Below the pieces are notes generated by a model, which did not search any database, was not told the DNA's origin, and saw only the letters and a list, made by a program, of their open reading frames with translations. The position numbers and the translations under genes are program-made. Positions 12,090 to 21,464 of a stretch of DNA of 64,000 bases are shown here, piece after piece. This DNA is from Enterobacter sp. Cy-643 (lineage in GTDB: Bacteria; Pseudomonadota; Gammaproteobacteria; Enterobacterales; Enterobacteriaceae), in the NCBI RefSeq assembly GCF_011752815.1, contig NZ_VWWV01000002.1:558001-622000 (forward strand). Direction: 5' to 3'. Each line of letters begins with the position of its first letter. Within the stretch, counting starts at the first letter, position 1.

Positions 12090-12458
12090 TTTGTCTTTCG
12101 CGAGCAGAGAGAAGATAGCTGGCCCGGCGAGCATTGCCAGGCCGGCGAGCGCCAGAATCAGGTGACTCTGTACCACTCGAGACAGTAGCCACAGCGCAAT
12201 CATAGCGTTACCGAAATACCAGGTAGTGGTCAGCTCTTCAAGAAAATCACCGATATCGCGCAGCAGGCCGGTGTGAAAACGCTGGAAGATAAACATCAGC
12301 ACCACGGTGGCGACATAAAGCAGGCACAGCCCTACGCCCACGGGGATCAGGGTCGCGGTTTTCCAGCCAACGAGCAGCGCAGCGACCACCGCAAGATGCA
12401 GCATAATCTGCCAGCAACCCAGTCCGGTTCTCACTCTTACACGTTGTTGCCACTTCAT
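12051..12458 (-). CDS. ybhQ: Inner membrane protein YbhQ
   Basis: Small integral membrane protein (135 aa) with four predicted helices, matching E. coli YbhQ along its length ([13 protein letters not shown] start, [11 protein letters not shown] in the middle, basic C-terminus ending in RR). Its function is not established. It reads toward ybhR and shares 39 bp with that gene on the opposite strand. The E. coli neighbours ybhP, ybhO, ybhN and ybhM are missing here, so ybhQ lies directly beside ybhL. Confidence 0.92.
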   Translation of the reverse strand: MKWQQRVRVRTGLGCWQIMLHLAVVAALLVGWKTATLIPVGVGLCLLYVATVVLMFIFQRFHTGLLRDIGDFLEELTTTWYFGNAMIALWLLSRVVQSHLILALAGLAMLAGPAIFSLLAKDKSRNLTPKHPVRR

Positions 12459-12587
12459 GCTTTATCTCCTGGAGTATTTCTTCCTGTTGATCAGAGTACG
12501 CAAGTGTACGGAAATTTCCTCAATACGCCCCCTTTTTGTGACAGATATTGCAATTTATTTCCGTTCAGGCAGGTAAAAGTCGCGCGA

Positions 12588-12623
12588 GGAAAAGCAAAAC
12601 TGCGGGGAAAACTCCCTCCCCGC
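12588..12623 (-). terminator. Probable terminator of ybhL
   Basis: The minus strand after ybhL has GCGGGGA...TCCCCGC followed by AGTTTTGCTTTT. The stem is strong and the T-tract is slightly interrupted. Confidence 0.55.
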
Positions 12624-12644
12624 AAAGGAGAGGGAATGCGGAGA

Positions 12645-13355
12645 TTAGCGGCGGTTACCGAAGATACGCAGCAGCATCAGGAACAGGTTGATGAAGTCCA
12701 GATACAGCGTCAGGGCACCCAGAATCGAGTACTTACGCAGCATTTGCGCGTCGCGGGTATCAATTTGCTCGCCGATGTTTTTCAGTTTCTGCGTGTCATA
12801 AGCGGTCAGGCCGACAAACACCACCACGCCGATGTAGGTGATGGCCCACATAAGCGCATCGCTTTTCAGCCAGAAGTTAACCAGCGAAGCCAGTACAATC
12901 CCGATCAGCGCCATAAACAGCATGTTGCCGAAGCCGCTCAGGTCACGTTTGGTGGTATAGCCATAGAGGCTCATGGCACCAAACATTCCGCCCGCCACCA
13001 CAAACGTGCTGGCGATGGACGAATAGGTATAAACCAGGAAAATGCTCGCCATGGTCAACCCGGTCAGCGCCGAGTAAAGCATAAACAGCGACGTCGCCAC
13101 GCCAGCGCTCAGCTTGTGCACCATGCCGGAGAGCACAAAGACCAGCCCCAGCTGAACGATGATCAGACCAAAGAAAGTGATTTTACTGGAGAAGACAAAC
13201 TCCATCACCGCCGGGGTATTCGCCGCGTACCACGCGATAAAGGCGGTTAAAAGTAGACCGCAGGTCATCCAGCCGTAAACTTGCGCCATAAAGGTCTGAA
13301 GACCGGTATTGGCACGCTGGACGATAGTCTCATTGGGACGCGGGAATCGGTCCAT
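12645..13355 (-). CDS. ybhL: BAX inhibitor-1 family membrane protein YbhL
   Basis: Integral inner membrane protein of 236 aa with seven hydrophobic helices. It belongs to the BI-1/YccA family, members of which are pH-sensitive calcium leak channels or FtsH modulators. It matches E. coli YbhL, including the MDRFPRPNETIVQRA start and the C-terminal LTLYLDFINLFLMLLRIFG helix with the family Asp. It lies 90 bp downstream of moaE in the same direction but has its own gap and terminator. Its exact role is unknown. Confidence 0.94.
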   Translation of the reverse strand: MDRFPRPNETIVQRANTGLQTFMAQVYGWMTCGLLLTAFIAWYAANTPAVMEFVFSSKITFFGLIIVQLGLVFVLSGMVHKLSAGVATSLFMLYSALTGLTMASIFLVYTYSSIASTFVVAGGMFGAMSLYGYTTKRDLSGFGNMLFMALIGIVLASLVNFWLKSDALMWAITYIGVVVFVGLTAYDTQKLKNIGEQIDTRDAQMLRKYSILGALTLYLDFINLFLMLLRIFGNRR

Positions 13356-13445
13356 GATGCTTCCTCTGTGTTGTGAATTAAGCTTCTAACGCGAGCTGTT
13401 TGGCTCACCCGCTTTAAGATTAACACATCCAGCAGACCGCGTAGC

Positions 13446-13898
13446 CTACCAGCGTTTAGCCGCCTGCCTATCGCTGTCCCGGGCTTCGACCCAGCGGTCA
13501 CCTTCGGCGGTTGCTTCACGTTTCCAGAACGGGGCGCGGGTTTTTAGATAATCCATGATGAACTGAGCGGCTTCAAACGCCGAACTGCGGTGTGCGCCCG
13601 TCACGCCGACAAAGACGATTTCATCGCCGGGCCACAGCTCGCCGATGCGGTGAATCACCGTCACGCGCTGCAGCGGCCAACGGCTTCTGGCCTCGGCGAC
13701 AATTTCCGCCAGCGCTTTTTCGGTCATTCCCGGATAATGCTCCAGCGTCAGGGCGCTAACGCTGTCGCCAAGGTTATGATTGCGAACTTTACCGGTAAAG
13801 GTCACAACCGCACCGTCTTCATCGCACTGAGAAAGCCACTGATACTCTTCGCCGACGTTGAAACTCTCGCGGCCAACAAGGATACGGGTGCTGTCCAC
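13446..13898 (-). CDS. moaE: Molybdopterin synthase catalytic subunit MoaE
   Basis: Large subunit (150 aa) of molybdopterin synthase. It transfers sulfur from the MoaD thiocarboxylate to precursor Z (cyclic pyranopterin monophosphate). Conserved segments include FTGKVRNHNLG near 35, LEHYPGM near 52, HRIGEL near 83, and the active-site K119/K126 region (YLKTRAPFWKRE). The start is GTG, directly abutting the moaD TAA stop, so translation is coupled. Last gene of moaABCDE. Confidence 0.96.
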   Translation of the reverse strand: MDSTRILVGRESFNVGEEYQWLSQCDEDGAVVTFTGKVRNHNLGDSVSALTLEHYPGMTEKALAEIVAEARSRWPLQRVTVIHRIGELWPGDEIVFVGVTGAHRSSAFEAAQFIMDYLKTRAPFWKREATAEGDRWVEARDSDRQAAKRW

Positions 13899-14144
13899 TT
13901 AACCTCCGGTCACCGGTGGGAAAAAGGCCACTTCGTCGCCTTTCGCCAGCGGGTGATCAAAGCTCACCAGCGTTTGATTAACCGCGGCCAGCAGCTTGCC
14001 GGACTCCAGCGCCAGCGCCCAGCGGCTGCCTCTGTCGGCCAAGGCCGCACGCAGCTGCTCCACATCACCGTAAGCTTCATCCAGCGTCAGGCTATCGCAG
14101 CCGACCAGTTCGCGTACCTGGGCAAAAAACAGAATATTAAGCAT
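13899..14144 (-). CDS. moaD: Molybdopterin synthase sulfur carrier subunit MoaD
   Basis: Ubiquitin-like sulfur carrier of 81 aa that ends in the obligatory Gly-Gly, which is adenylated by MoeB and thiocarboxylated. I place the start at 14144 ([13 protein letters not shown]), giving exactly the E. coli length; the longer open frame to 14243 is only moaC read in another frame. The start overlaps the moaC 3' end by 8 bp. Confidence 0.96.
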   Translation of the reverse strand: MLNILFFAQVRELVGCDSLTLDEAYGDVEQLRAALADRGSRWALALESGKLLAAVNQTLVSFDHPLAKGDEVAFFPPVTGG

Positions 14145-14622
14145 CGTTTTCCACCTTAAAATCGCCGGATTTTCCGCCGCTCTTTTCCAGCAGGCGCACC
14201 GGGCCGATGACCATATCTTTTTGTACGGCTTTGCACATATCATAAATGGTCAACGCGGCAACGGAGGCCGCAGTCAATGCCTCCATTTCAACACCGGTTT
14301 TTCCCGTCAGGCGGCACACGGACTCGATGCGAACGCGGTTTTGCTCAACCTGAGCCTCAAGCTGCACTTCTACTTTGCTCAGTAAAAGCGGATGGCACAG
14401 CGGAATCAGTTCCCAGGTGCGCTTAGCGGCCTGGATCCCCGCGATACGCGCGGTGGCAAAAACGTCACCTTTGTGGTGACTGCCGTCGACAATCATCTTC
14501 AGCGTTTCCGGCAGCATGGTTACAAACGCTTCGGCGCGGGCCTCACGTACCGTCTCAGCCTTGGTGGACACATCCACCATATGTGCTTCCCCGGCAGCGT
14601 TAATATGGGTCAAATACGACAT
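14137..14622 (-). CDS. moaC: Cyclic pyranopterin monophosphate synthase MoaC
   Basis: Hexameric enzyme (161 aa) that converts 3',8-cyclo-7,8-dihydro-GTP from MoaA into cyclic pyranopterin monophosphate. It is nearly identical to the E. coli protein. It has the LIPLCHPL segment near 73, [14 protein letters not shown] near 108, [10 protein letters not shown] near 128 with the catalytic Asp128 and Lys131, and GGKSG near 150. It starts 3 bp after moaB ends. Confidence 0.97.
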   Translation of the reverse strand: MSYLTHINAAGEAHMVDVSTKAETVREARAEAFVTMLPETLKMIVDGSHHKGDVFATARIAGIQAAKRTWELIPLCHPLLLSKVEVQLEAQVEQNRVRIESVCRLTGKTGVEMEALTAASVAALTIYDMCKAVQKDMVIGPVRLLEKSGGKSGDFKVENDA

Positions 14623-14625
14623 AAC

Positions 14626-15138
14626 TTACTTCTTAATATGTGGGTGGAAATTGCAAGGGCGCTGACGGGCATCCAGTTGAGGCTGAATGATATTTTCCCA
14701 GGCGGTTCGGCAAGCCTTCGTTGAACCCGGCATGGCGAAAATCAGCGTTTTGTTAGCCATTCCGGCAACGGCACGAGACTGCAGCGTAGAAGTGCCAATC
14801 TCTTCAAACGAGAGCATACGAAACAGCTCGCCAAAGCCTTCAACTTCCCGGTCAAACAGCGGGAGAAGCGCCTCCGGCGTCTGATCTCCGTCGGTAAATC
14901 CGGTTCCGCCGTTGATCAACACCACCTGAACCTGCTCATCGGCAATCCACTGCGAAACTGCGGCCCGGATAGCATAACGGTTTTCTTTGACGATAGATTT
15001 GTCTACCACCTGATGCCCCGCTTCCGTGGCGACCTCGCTCAGATAGTGGCCCGAAGTGTCATCATCTTCACCACGACGGCTGGAAACCGTCAAAATAGCA
15101 ATACGTGCCGGGATAAACTCTGCGCTTACCTGACTCAT
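14626..15138 (-). CDS. moaB: Molybdopterin adenylyltransferase-like protein MoaB
   Basis: MogA/MoaB-fold protein of 170 aa within the molybdenum cofactor operon. It shows the family motifs INGGTGFTDGDQTPEA near 84 and MPGSTKACRTAWENI near 146. In E. coli MogA performs the adenylylation and MoaB is dispensable or redundant, so its role is uncertain. It lies between moaA and moaC with short gaps. Confidence 0.95.
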   Translation of the reverse strand: MSQVSAEFIPARIAILTVSSRRGEDDDTSGHYLSEVATEAGHQVVDKSIVKENRYAIRAAVSQWIADEQVQVVLINGGTGFTDGDQTPEALLPLFDREVEGFGELFRMLSFEEIGTSTLQSRAVAGMANKTLIFAMPGSTKACRTAWENIIQPQLDARQRPCNFHPHIKK

Positions 15139-15162
15139 CGATATTCTCCTTGTGGGCAGGCT

Positions 15163-16149
15163 CTAGCCGCCGATATACGACAGATTTTGGGTGATGCCGG
15201 TATTACCGTCATGCAGGAAATGGGTTTGCTTTTTCTGCGCCAGCGCGGAAGAGATACGCCCTTCCAGCTCGCTTTGCTGGGCGTCATTCGCCAACAGATC
15301 GCGCAGCGCAATCCCCTGCTCACCAAACAGGCAGAGGTGCAGGTTGCCGACTGACGAAACTCGCAGCCGGTTGCAGCTGGCACAGAAATCTTTCTCATAC
15401 GGCATGATGAGCCCGATTTCCCCTTGATAGTCGGGATGGCAGAACACCTGAGCGGGGCCATCGCTCCGCTGGCGAAGCTGGTGTACCCAGCCCCGCTCAA
15501 GCAGCTGGTCGCGAATCGTTTTACCGGAAATATGGTGTTTGCGGAAAAGCGAGCCGCCGTCGCCGGTTTCCATCAGCTCAATGAAGCGGAGCTGGATAGG
15601 GCGAGGCTTAATCCAGGCGAGGAAGGTCTCGAGCTGATTGTGGTTGACGTCGCGCATCAGCACGGTATTCACTTTTACCCGCTCAAAACCCGCGCTGAAA
15701 GCCGCGTCAATGCCTTCCATCACCTGCCGAAATTTATCCTGCCCGGTGATGGCATGAAACTGACGGGCATCCAGGCTGTCGACGCTGACGTTGAGGGCGG
15801 TGAGCCCCGCGTCACGCCAGGCGTTAACATCCCGAGCCAGGCGATAGCCGTTAGTCGTCACCGCAAGCTGGCGAATAGACGCGTTTTCACGCACCGCGGC
15901 GATGATCTCGGTAAAGTCGCGGCGCAAAGAAGGTTCCCCGCCGGTCAGGCGCACCTTTTCGGTTCCCAGGGCGGCAAAAGCCCGGGTAACGCGGCGGATT
16001 TCATCGACGTTGAGGAAGCTTTTATTGGCCACCCCGTGCGGCTTATAGCCATCGGGCAGGCAATAGCTGCAGCGAAAGTTGCAGACGTCGGTAATTGATA
16101 AGCGCAAGTAATAGAACTTACGCGCAAAAGCATCGGTAAGCTGGGACAC
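15163..16149 (-). CDS. moaA: GTP 3',8-cyclase MoaA (radical SAM)
   Basis: First enzyme of molybdenum cofactor synthesis, converting GTP to 3',8-cyclo-7,8-dihydro-GTP. It has a radical-SAM cluster CxxxCxxC (Cys23, Cys27, Cys30 in the 328-aa form), the GGEPS SAM-binding segment, a second C-terminal cluster CASCNRLR plus a downstream Cys, and the C-terminal Gly-Gly essential in MoaA. I choose the GTG at 16149, a few bases after GGAAAGG, because it aligns with E. coli M(A)[11 protein letters not shown]. Upstream in-frame codons lie inside the Moco riboswitch. Expression is predicted to respond to cofactor level (riboswitch) and molybdate (ModE). Confidence 0.95.
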   Translation of the reverse strand: MSQLTDAFARKFYYLRLSITDVCNFRCSYCLPDGYKPHGVANKSFLNVDEIRRVTRAFAALGTEKVRLTGGEPSLRRDFTEIIAAVRENASIRQLAVTTNGYRLARDVNAWRDAGLTALNVSVDSLDARQFHAITGQDKFRQVMEGIDAAFSAGFERVKVNTVLMRDVNHNQLETFLAWIKPRPIQLRFIELMETGDGGSLFRKHHISGKTIRDQLLERGWVHQLRQRSDGPAQVFCHPDYQGEIGLIMPYEKDFCASCNRLRVSSVGNLHLCLFGEQGIALRDLLANDAQQSELEGRISSALAQKKQTHFLHDGNTGITQNLSYIGG

Positions 16150-16155
16150 TGAATA

Positions 16156-16262
16156 CACCTTTCCAAATACGGGAGATGCAGTCATTTCTTCCTGCACCCT
16201 GGCAACCTTAGAGGCTGCGGCCAGGGCACCTTATCTTGTGACTTAGGTACCAGGGCTTGAGT
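16156..16262 (-). ncRNA. Moco (molybdenum cofactor) riboswitch in the moaA leader
   Basis: The minus-strand leader contains the pattern GCCCTGG, an AAGGTGCCCTGGCCGC block, AGGGTGCAGGAAGAAATGA and the closing TGCATCTCCCG-ATTTGGAAAGG, up to the moaA ribosome site. The GGAAGAAATGACT segment and the ending GGAAAGGTGTA correspond to the E. coli moaA leader, which is the type member of the Moco RNA. The ribosome site is at its 3' edge, consistent with translational control. Confidence 0.85.
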
Positions 16263-16314
16263 GTGTGTTACTGCGATAGTAGCGCGACATCTGGCTTCGC
16301 GCTATATCAGTTTT

Positions 16315-16338
16315 CGCTATATAAATCCATACATAACG
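16315..16338. promoter_or_regulatory. ModE binding site of the moaA promoter
   Basis: CGCTATAT-N8-ACATAACG is the 24-bp imperfect inverted repeat bound by ModE, and it lines up with the modA operator of E. coli. It lies about 55 bp beyond the riboswitch, where ModE activates moaA in E. coli. A second CGCTATAT at 16300-16307 may be an additional half-site. Confidence 0.75.
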
Positions 16339-16483
16339 AGATAATTGCTTAATTTCGCTACAGAGTACTTAAAAAGCTAACTTTTACTTTGATGTGCATC
16401 ATTATCCACGGAGCAAGAATCGTCTTTTTGGCACTTTTACGCTACCTTAAGCGCCTGTATGCCTCTTAAGGATTATCTTTTCT

Positions 16484-17392
16484 ATGCGTAATCGCACGCT
16501 TGCAGATCTTGATCGGGTTGTCGCTCTCGGCGGTGGACACGGCCTGGGTCGCGTCATGTCATCCCTGTCCTCCCTCGGCTCACGTTTAACCGGCATCGTT
16601 ACCACCACCGACAACGGCGGTTCAACCGGACGCATTCGACGCTCTGAGGGCGGGATTGCCTGGGGAGATATGCGCAACTGCCTGAACCAGCTGATCACCG
16701 AACCAAGCGTGGCATCAACAATGTTTGAGTACCGTTTTGGCGGTAACGGCGAACTTTCCGGACATAACCTCGGAAACCTGATGTTAAAAGCGCTGGATCA
16801 CCTCAGCGTGCGCCCTCTGGAGGCAATCAATTTAATTCGTAACCTGCTGAAGGTTGATGCGCAGCTGATTCCGATGTCGGAACATCCGGTCGATTTAATG
16901 GCAACCGACGACCAGGGCAACGCCGTTTATGGCGAAGTGAGTATCGACCAGTTGCTCAATCCACCGCAGGATCTGACGGTCTACCCAAAAGTCCCCGCCA
17001 CGCGTGAAGCCTTAGAGGCCATCGCTGAAGCCGATTTAATTTTGATTGGCCCCGGCAGTTTTTACACCAGCCTGATGCCAATTCTGCTGCTTGAAGAGAT
17101 GGATCAGGCGCTGCGCCGCACGCCAGCACCCATGGTGTATATCGGCAACCTGGGCAAAGAGCTAAGCCCCGCTGCAGCCGGCCTTTCCCTGCGCCAAAAA
17201 CTTGAGTGGATGGAACAGCATATTGGAAAACGCGTTATCGATGCTGTGTTGGTTGGCCCGCAGGTAGACGTCAGCGAAGTGGGCGACAGGTTGGTTATTC
17301 AACAGCCGCTGGAAGCCAGCGATATAAAGTATCGCCATGACCGCCAGCTGCTGCGAGCAGCCCTTGAGCATGCCGTGCAGCAGCTCGGGTAA
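16484..17392 (+). CDS. ybhK: YvcK/CofD-like protein YbhK
   Basis: Protein of 302 aa of the CofD/YvcK family, very similar to E. coli YbhK. The nucleotide-binding GGGHGLGR motif is near 16, with [11 protein letters not shown] near 40, GDMRNCL near 62 and GPGSFYTSL near 189. B. subtilis YvcK binds UDP-sugars and is needed for gluconeogenic growth and cell-shape control; the enteric protein has no defined reaction. It is transcribed divergently from moaA and ends 10 bp before the convergent uvrB. Confidence 0.94.
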   Translation: MRNRTLADLDRVVALGGGHGLGRVMSSLSSLGSRLTGIVTTTDNGGSTGRIRRSEGGIAWGDMRNCLNQLITEPSVASTMFEYRFGGNGELSGHNLGNLMLKALDHLSVRPLEAINLIRNLLKVDAQLIPMSEHPVDLMATDDQGNAVYGEVSIDQLLNPPQDLTVYPKVPATREALEAIAEADLILIGPGSFYTSLMPILLLEEMDQALRRTPAPMVYIGNLGKELSPAAAGLSLRQKLEWMEQHIGKRVIDAVLVGPQVDVSEVGDRLVIQQPLEASDIKYRHDRQLLRAALEHAVQQLG

Positions 17393-17402
17393 CCCTTGCC
17401 GC

Positions 17403-19418
17403 TTATGAGGCGGCGATAAACAGTTGGCGCAGCTTGTGGAGCTGGTCGCGAATCTGTGCCGCCTCTTCAAACTCCAGGTTCTGCGCGTGTTCCAGCATCT
17501 TCGTTTCAAGCTGATGAATTTTCTGCTGCAGCGCTTTCGGGGTCAGCACAACTTCATCATCTTCAATCACGCTGCGTGCTTTGGTTTTAACCCGTCCCTT
17601 GGTCTTCGCCATGCCTTCGCCAAGCTGCAGAACGTCCACGACTCGTTTGTTCAGACCCTGCGGCGTGATGCCATTTTCTTCGTTGTAGCGCTGCTGCTTC
17701 TCACGGCGGCGTTCGGTTTCACCAATCGCTTTGGCCATTGAAGGCGTGATTTTATCGCCGTAGAGAATCGCCTTGCCGTTAACGTTACGCGCCGCACGAC
17801 CAATGGTCTGAATAAGTGACCGTTCGGAACGCAGAAAGCCTTCTTTGTCCGCATCCAGAATCGCGACCAGCGACACTTCCGGCATATCAAGGCCTTCTCG
17901 CAGCAGGTTGATCCCCACCAGGACGTCAAATTCACCGAGACGTAAATCGCGGATAATCTCCATGCGCTCGACGGTGTCAATATCCGAGTGCAGATAGCGG
18001 ACGCGTTCACCGTGCTCTTCCAGATATTCGGTCAGGTCTTCCGCCATCCGCTTGGTTAACGTCGTCACCAGCACGCGTTCATTGATGGCCACACGCTTAC
18101 GAATTTCTGAAAGCAAATCGTCCACCTGCGTTGCCACCGGACGCACTTCAATCACCGGATCGAGCAGCCCCGTAGGACGAACAACCTGGTCAATGATGTC
18201 CTCGCCGGATTTTTCCAGCTCATAGTTGCCTGGCGTCGCTGAAACGTAGATGGTCTGCGGGGCCAGCGCTTCAAACTCTTCAAATTTTAACGGGCGGTTA
18301 TCCAGCGCCGACGGCAGGCGGAAACCGTATTCCACCAGCGTTTCTTTACGGGCGCGGTCGCCACGATACATGCCGCCAATTTGCGGGATGGTAACGTGGG
18401 ATTCATCCACGACTAACAGGCCATCGGCCGGAAGATAGTCAAACAGCGTCGGAGGCGGTTCACCAGGCCCTCGCCCGGACAGGAAGCGAGAGTAGTTTTC
18501 AATGCCCGAGCAGTAACCCAGCTCGTTCATCATCTCGAGGTCAAACTGGGTACGCTGAGCAATGCGCTGTTCTTCCAGCAGCTTATTATTGGCCAGCAGG
18601 AATTTGCGGCGATCGGCAAGCTCAACTTTGATGTCTTCCATCGCCTGCACAATACGCTCGCGCGGCGTCACGTAATGCGATTTAGGGTAGATGGTAAAAC
18701 GCTGAATAGTTTGATCGATTTGCCCGGTAAGAGGATCGAACAAAGACAGTCTTTCCACTTCTTCATCGAACAGTTCAACACGCAGCGCGAGGTCGTCTGA
18801 TTCTGCCGGGAAAATGTCGACAACTTCCCCTCTCACGCGGAACGTACCTCGCTGGAAAGCCTGATCGTTACGCGTATATTGCAGCTCCGTGAGGCGACGC
18901 AGGATCGCCCGCTGATCGATAATCATTCCCTTCGTCAGGTGAAGCATCATCTTCAGGTATAAGTCCGGATCGCCCAGACCGTAGATCGCCGACACCGATG
19001 CCACCACGATGACGTCCCGTCGCTCAAGCAGCGCTTTGGTTGCCGACAGACGCATCTGCTCAATGTGCTCGTTCACCGAGGCATCTTTTTCAATGAAGGT
19101 GTCCGAACTCGGCACATAAGCTTCAGGCTGATAGTAATCGTAGTAAGAGACAAAAAACTCAACGGCGTTATCAGGGAAAAACTCTTTCATTTCGCCGTAA
19201 AGCTGCGCCGCCAGCGTTTTATTCGGCGCCAGCACCATCGTGGGGCGCTGAAGATCGGCTATCACGTTTGCCACCGTGAAGGTTTTACCCGACCCCGTTA
19301 CCCCCAGCAGCGTCTGGTGCGCCAGCCCGTTTTCAAGACCGTCTTTCAGGTGAAGGATAGCTTCAGGCTGGTCGCCTGAAGGCTTAAATGCGGAATTCAG
19401 TTTGAACGCTTTACTCAT
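17403..19418 (-). CDS. uvrB: Excinuclease ABC subunit UvrB
   Basis: Damage-verification helicase of nucleotide excision repair; it is loaded by UvrA and recruits UvrC. The 671-aa protein has Walker [10 protein letters not shown] near 39, the beta-hairpin region [15 protein letters not shown] near 92, helicase motif II DESH, motif [11 protein letters not shown] near 540, and a C-terminal UVR domain ([16 protein letters not shown]) that contacts UvrC. Length matches E. coli (673). A LexA box sits 77 bp upstream. DnaA boxes further upstream are discussed separately. Confidence 0.97.
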   Translation of the reverse strand: MSKAFKLNSAFKPSGDQPEAILHLKDGLENGLAHQTLLGVTGSGKTFTVANVIADLQRPTMVLAPNKTLAAQLYGEMKEFFPDNAVEFFVSYYDYYQPEAYVPSSDTFIEKDASVNEHIEQMRLSATKALLERRDVIVVASVSAIYGLGDPDLYLKMMLHLTKGMIIDQRAILRRLTELQYTRNDQAFQRGTFRVRGEVVDIFPAESDDLALRVELFDEEVERLSLFDPLTGQIDQTIQRFTIYPKSHYVTPRERIVQAMEDIKVELADRRKFLLANNKLLEEQRIAQRTQFDLEMMNELGYCSGIENYSRFLSGRGPGEPPPTLFDYLPADGLLVVDESHVTIPQIGGMYRGDRARKETLVEYGFRLPSALDNRPLKFEEFEALAPQTIYVSATPGNYELEKSGEDIIDQVVRPTGLLDPVIEVRPVATQVDDLLSEIRKRVAINERVLVTTLTKRMAEDLTEYLEEHGERVRYLHSDIDTVERMEIIRDLRLGEFDVLVGINLLREGLDMPEVSLVAILDADKEGFLRSERSLIQTIGRAARNVNGKAILYGDKITPSMAKAIGETERRREKQQRYNEENGITPQGLNKRVVDVLQLGEGMAKTKGRVKTKARSVIEDDEVVLTPKALQQKIHQLETKMLEHAQNLEFEEAAQIRDQLHKLRQLFIAAS

Positions 19419-19494
19419 GAACGGGCTACCTGATGAAGAAACGAGCGGGCCGGAGAGTAATTTTACCCGGCAGCAGGAATTTTGCCAGTAGAAA

Positions 19495-19514
19495 AACTGT
19501 ATAAAACACCAGTT
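19495..19514 (-). promoter_or_regulatory. LexA (SOS) box of uvrB
   Basis: The minus strand reads AACTGGTGTTTTATACAGTT, i.e. CTG-N10-CAG with an AT-rich spacer, the LexA consensus pattern. It is in the position of the E. coli uvrB SOS box upstream of the coding start. Confidence 0.82.
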
Positions 19515-20207
19515 CTCATTTTTACTACGCCTGCTAACAACTGCTTTTTACCACTTTGTTTACCCACAATTTGCCCCTTCGCCAGATAAATCTCCAGCCG
19601 TGACCGGTTATCCCCAAATTTTTTCGCCTTTTAACATTTGTCAAGGGAGGTAAGGATACCTCTGGCCGAATGTTTGACAGTTTTATTGCAGCTGTTGCTT
19701 TTATTTAACAATTTGAATTCAAATGAATATTTCACAAAGACCGGTTTCGCGCCAATTTGGCCGCAGGCCGCGCCCGCTCTCGCTTTCGTCAAGTTTTCTA
19801 ACTCTAATGCACAAGGTTATCCACAGGAATGGTGGATAACTGCATCCAGCCCTTTTGCTTAGCCACTCGGAAAAAGCCCTGATCTTTCTGTGCCAGAGGC
19901 GAAAAAAAAATTTCGCTAAATTTTTTGCTTTTATTCATTCGATTTCGCTATACCCGGCCATATTGAGCAAGATCCCGAAATCGAGATATATCCTGAGGTT
20001 AAAAGGCGTTTTCTTGCACCAAATTCGCTCTTTTTAGCACCTGTCGGGTGCAGCTAAGCTCAGCCTTACGCACCGGTTTCAGCCTTTCAGGGAACAGATA
20101 CTCAGTTTTATCCTGAAGAGCACGATGCTTTCAGGCGTTATCACCAAGCTGGCAAGCTAATTGCAGCATATCGATGGGGAAACAACTCCCCACTAAGGAG
20201 ATGAGCC
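19515..20207. other. Long intergenic region with DnaA-box-like sites
   Basis: About 690 bp without a credible gene. It holds a perfect DnaA box TTATCCACA at 19817-19825 and an inverted near-match (TTATCCACC on the minus strand) at 19831-19839, close to each other, plus TTATCCCCA near 19606. AT-rich runs occur around 19900-19990. DnaA control has been reported for E. coli uvrB, so some of this is probably uvrB regulation. A small TGGGGA/TCCCCA hairpin at 20175-20192 lies just before the ribosome site of the next gene. Short frames here have no recognisable product. Confidence 0.5.
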
Positions 20208-20918
20208 ATGCTTAGCTTACGCGCTGTTAATCAGTTCTACGGTGATAATCACATATTGTGGAACCTTGACCTCGAACTGACCCCGGGAGAATGCACCTGC
20301 GTGCTTGGCGCACCGGGCCAGGGAAAAACCACGCTCGTAAACTGCATTACCGGCTATCTACCGGTAAAAAGCGGCAGCATGCTGTGGCAGCAGGCGGGTC
20401 AGCCGCCGGAAGATCTGGTGAACAAACCCGTTGAGCGCCGGGCAGCGCTCGGTATCGGCTATGTTCCACAGGACAGGCGCATATTCTCTCAGCTTAGCGT
20501 TGAGGAAAACCTTCAGATAGCCATGATGGCGGGTCATCAGTCGCCTCGGGTCATTCCTGCGCTGATTGATGACCTGTTTCCCGAACTCTACGGCCTGAGG
20601 CAGGTAAAAAGTGGCGAACTCGGCGGAGATATGCAGCAGCAGTTAGCGCTTGCTCGTGCTCTGGTCTTAGAGCCAAAGCTGCTGATCCTGGATGAGCCCA
20701 CTCTCGGCGGAGGGCATCGGTTTATCACGGAAATGGGCAACCTGATTCGGCGCTTAAACCATGATTTCGGGTTGACTATTCTGCTGGTTGAACAGCGACT
20801 GTCGTTCATACGCCGGGTTGCAGACAAGTTTTGCCTGCTGCATAAAGGCCGAAATGTCGCGCAAGGGAATGTATCTCAACTGGACGACAAGCTCATTGCA
20901 GGCTGGCTTGAACCCTGA
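20208..20918 (+). CDS. Orphan UrtE/LivF-like ABC transporter ATPase
   Basis: Single ATPase domain of 236 aa resembling UrtE, the second ATPase of urea-type branched-chain-amino-acid-family importers (YGDNHIL near the N-terminus, GIGYVPQDRRIFSQLSVEENL in the Q-loop region). Walker A is GAPGQGKTT at 34-42, Walker B LLILDEPT near 158-165, and Gln196 in place of the switch His as in LivF/UrtE. The signature motif, normally LSGGQQQ, is LGGDMQQQ at 138-145, and the usual EPTEGIQP is EPTLGGGH. No permease, binding protein or urease gene is in the neighbourhood. A good AAGGAG precedes the ATG, and the frame is intact. It could work with a permease encoded elsewhere, or be a decayed remnant; function is unknown. 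Confidence 0.75.
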   Translation: MLSLRAVNQFYGDNHILWNLDLELTPGECTCVLGAPGQGKTTLVNCITGYLPVKSGSMLWQQAGQPPEDLVNKPVERRAALGIGYVPQDRRIFSQLSVEENLQIAMMAGHQSPRVIPALIDDLFPELYGLRQVKSGELGGDMQQQLALARALVLEPKLLILDEPTLGGGHRFITEMGNLIRRLNHDFGLTILLVEQRLSFIRRVADKFCLLHKGRNVAQGNVSQLDDKLIAGWLEP

Positions 20919-20930
20919 GCAAGGTCTCTG

Positions 20931-21449
20931 CTAGAGGTTTTTCAGCTTAGCCTGAAATGCTGGATTGAGATCCGTCATCGCGCGATGCAGGTTGCACTGC
21001 CGGGTCACTTTGGCGATATCCAGCAGAGGCGAAGGTATGGCCTTCACGCCTGAGCTGTCCATCCAGCGTAAAACCGCTTCGAGATGCCATAGTGCTGTTT
21101 TCCCGTCATGTACCGGGGCTGGAAATGCCTCCCGTGAAACCATCACTTTACGAATATACTGCCGGGATACGCCGAGCAGTTCCGCTACGTCACTCAACCC
21201 TACTAAATCAGGGGCTGCTTCAACCAATAAGGCGCCAGGAATAATACCTGAAACGTCCTTCAGCGCACTCAGCACGGCTTCTTCTGCAGTGTCGGACTCG
21301 CGGATGAAAGTCAGGGCAATACGCCCCGTCACACCGATGCCAATAAGGGCATCATCACACCCTCCTGCTCCCAGCGCAGCAACCCACTTCTCCGGATCTT
21401 TTTTCCCTTTAGCTAGGGTAAAAACAAGCGTGAATGTGTATTCCGCCAT
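20931..21449 (-). CDS. HicB-like antitoxin candidate with helix-turn-helix
   Basis: Protein of 172 aa, not known from E. coli. The N-terminal 75 residues (YTFTLVFTLAKG, then ALIGIGVTGRIALTFIRES and TAEEAVLSALKDV) have the strand/helix rhythm of the HicB-type partial RNase-H fold. Residues 83-103 (LSDVAELLGVSRQYIRKVM) are a clear AlpA/MerR-like helix-turn-helix, followed by a wing (HDGKTALWHLEAVLRWM). The gene begins 15 bp after the small Cys-rich gene at 21465-21725, in the same direction, and has AAGGAG before its ATG. By arrangement it is probably the DNA-binding partner of that gene. The toxin-antitoxin reading is inference. Confidence 0.6.
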   Translation of the reverse strand: MAEYTFTLVFTLAKGKKDPEKWVAALGAGGCDDALIGIGVTGRIALTFIRESDTAEEAVLSALKDVSGIIPGALLVEAAPDLVGLSDVAELLGVSRQYIRKVMVSREAFPAPVHDGKTALWHLEAVLRWMDSSGVKAIPSPLLDIAKVTRQCNLHRAMTDLNPAFQAKLKNL

Positions 21450-21464
21450 GGTGCCTTCTCCTTG

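Noticed and set aside
12273-13250. Long plus-strand frame of 325 codons opposite ybhQ and ybhL
   Set aside because: Shadow of two well-identified membrane-protein genes; composition (Gln/His/Arg-rich) is the usual antisense artefact.
19638-20037. Two short plus-strand frames in the uvrB upstream spacer
   Set aside because: No ribosome site, no similarity, and they overlap DnaA-box and AT-rich regulatory sequence.
20038-20207. Guanidine or other riboswitch before the UrtE-like gene
   Set aside because: I looked for the conserved ykkC blocks because such genes are often controlled that way. None is visible; only a small hairpin remains.
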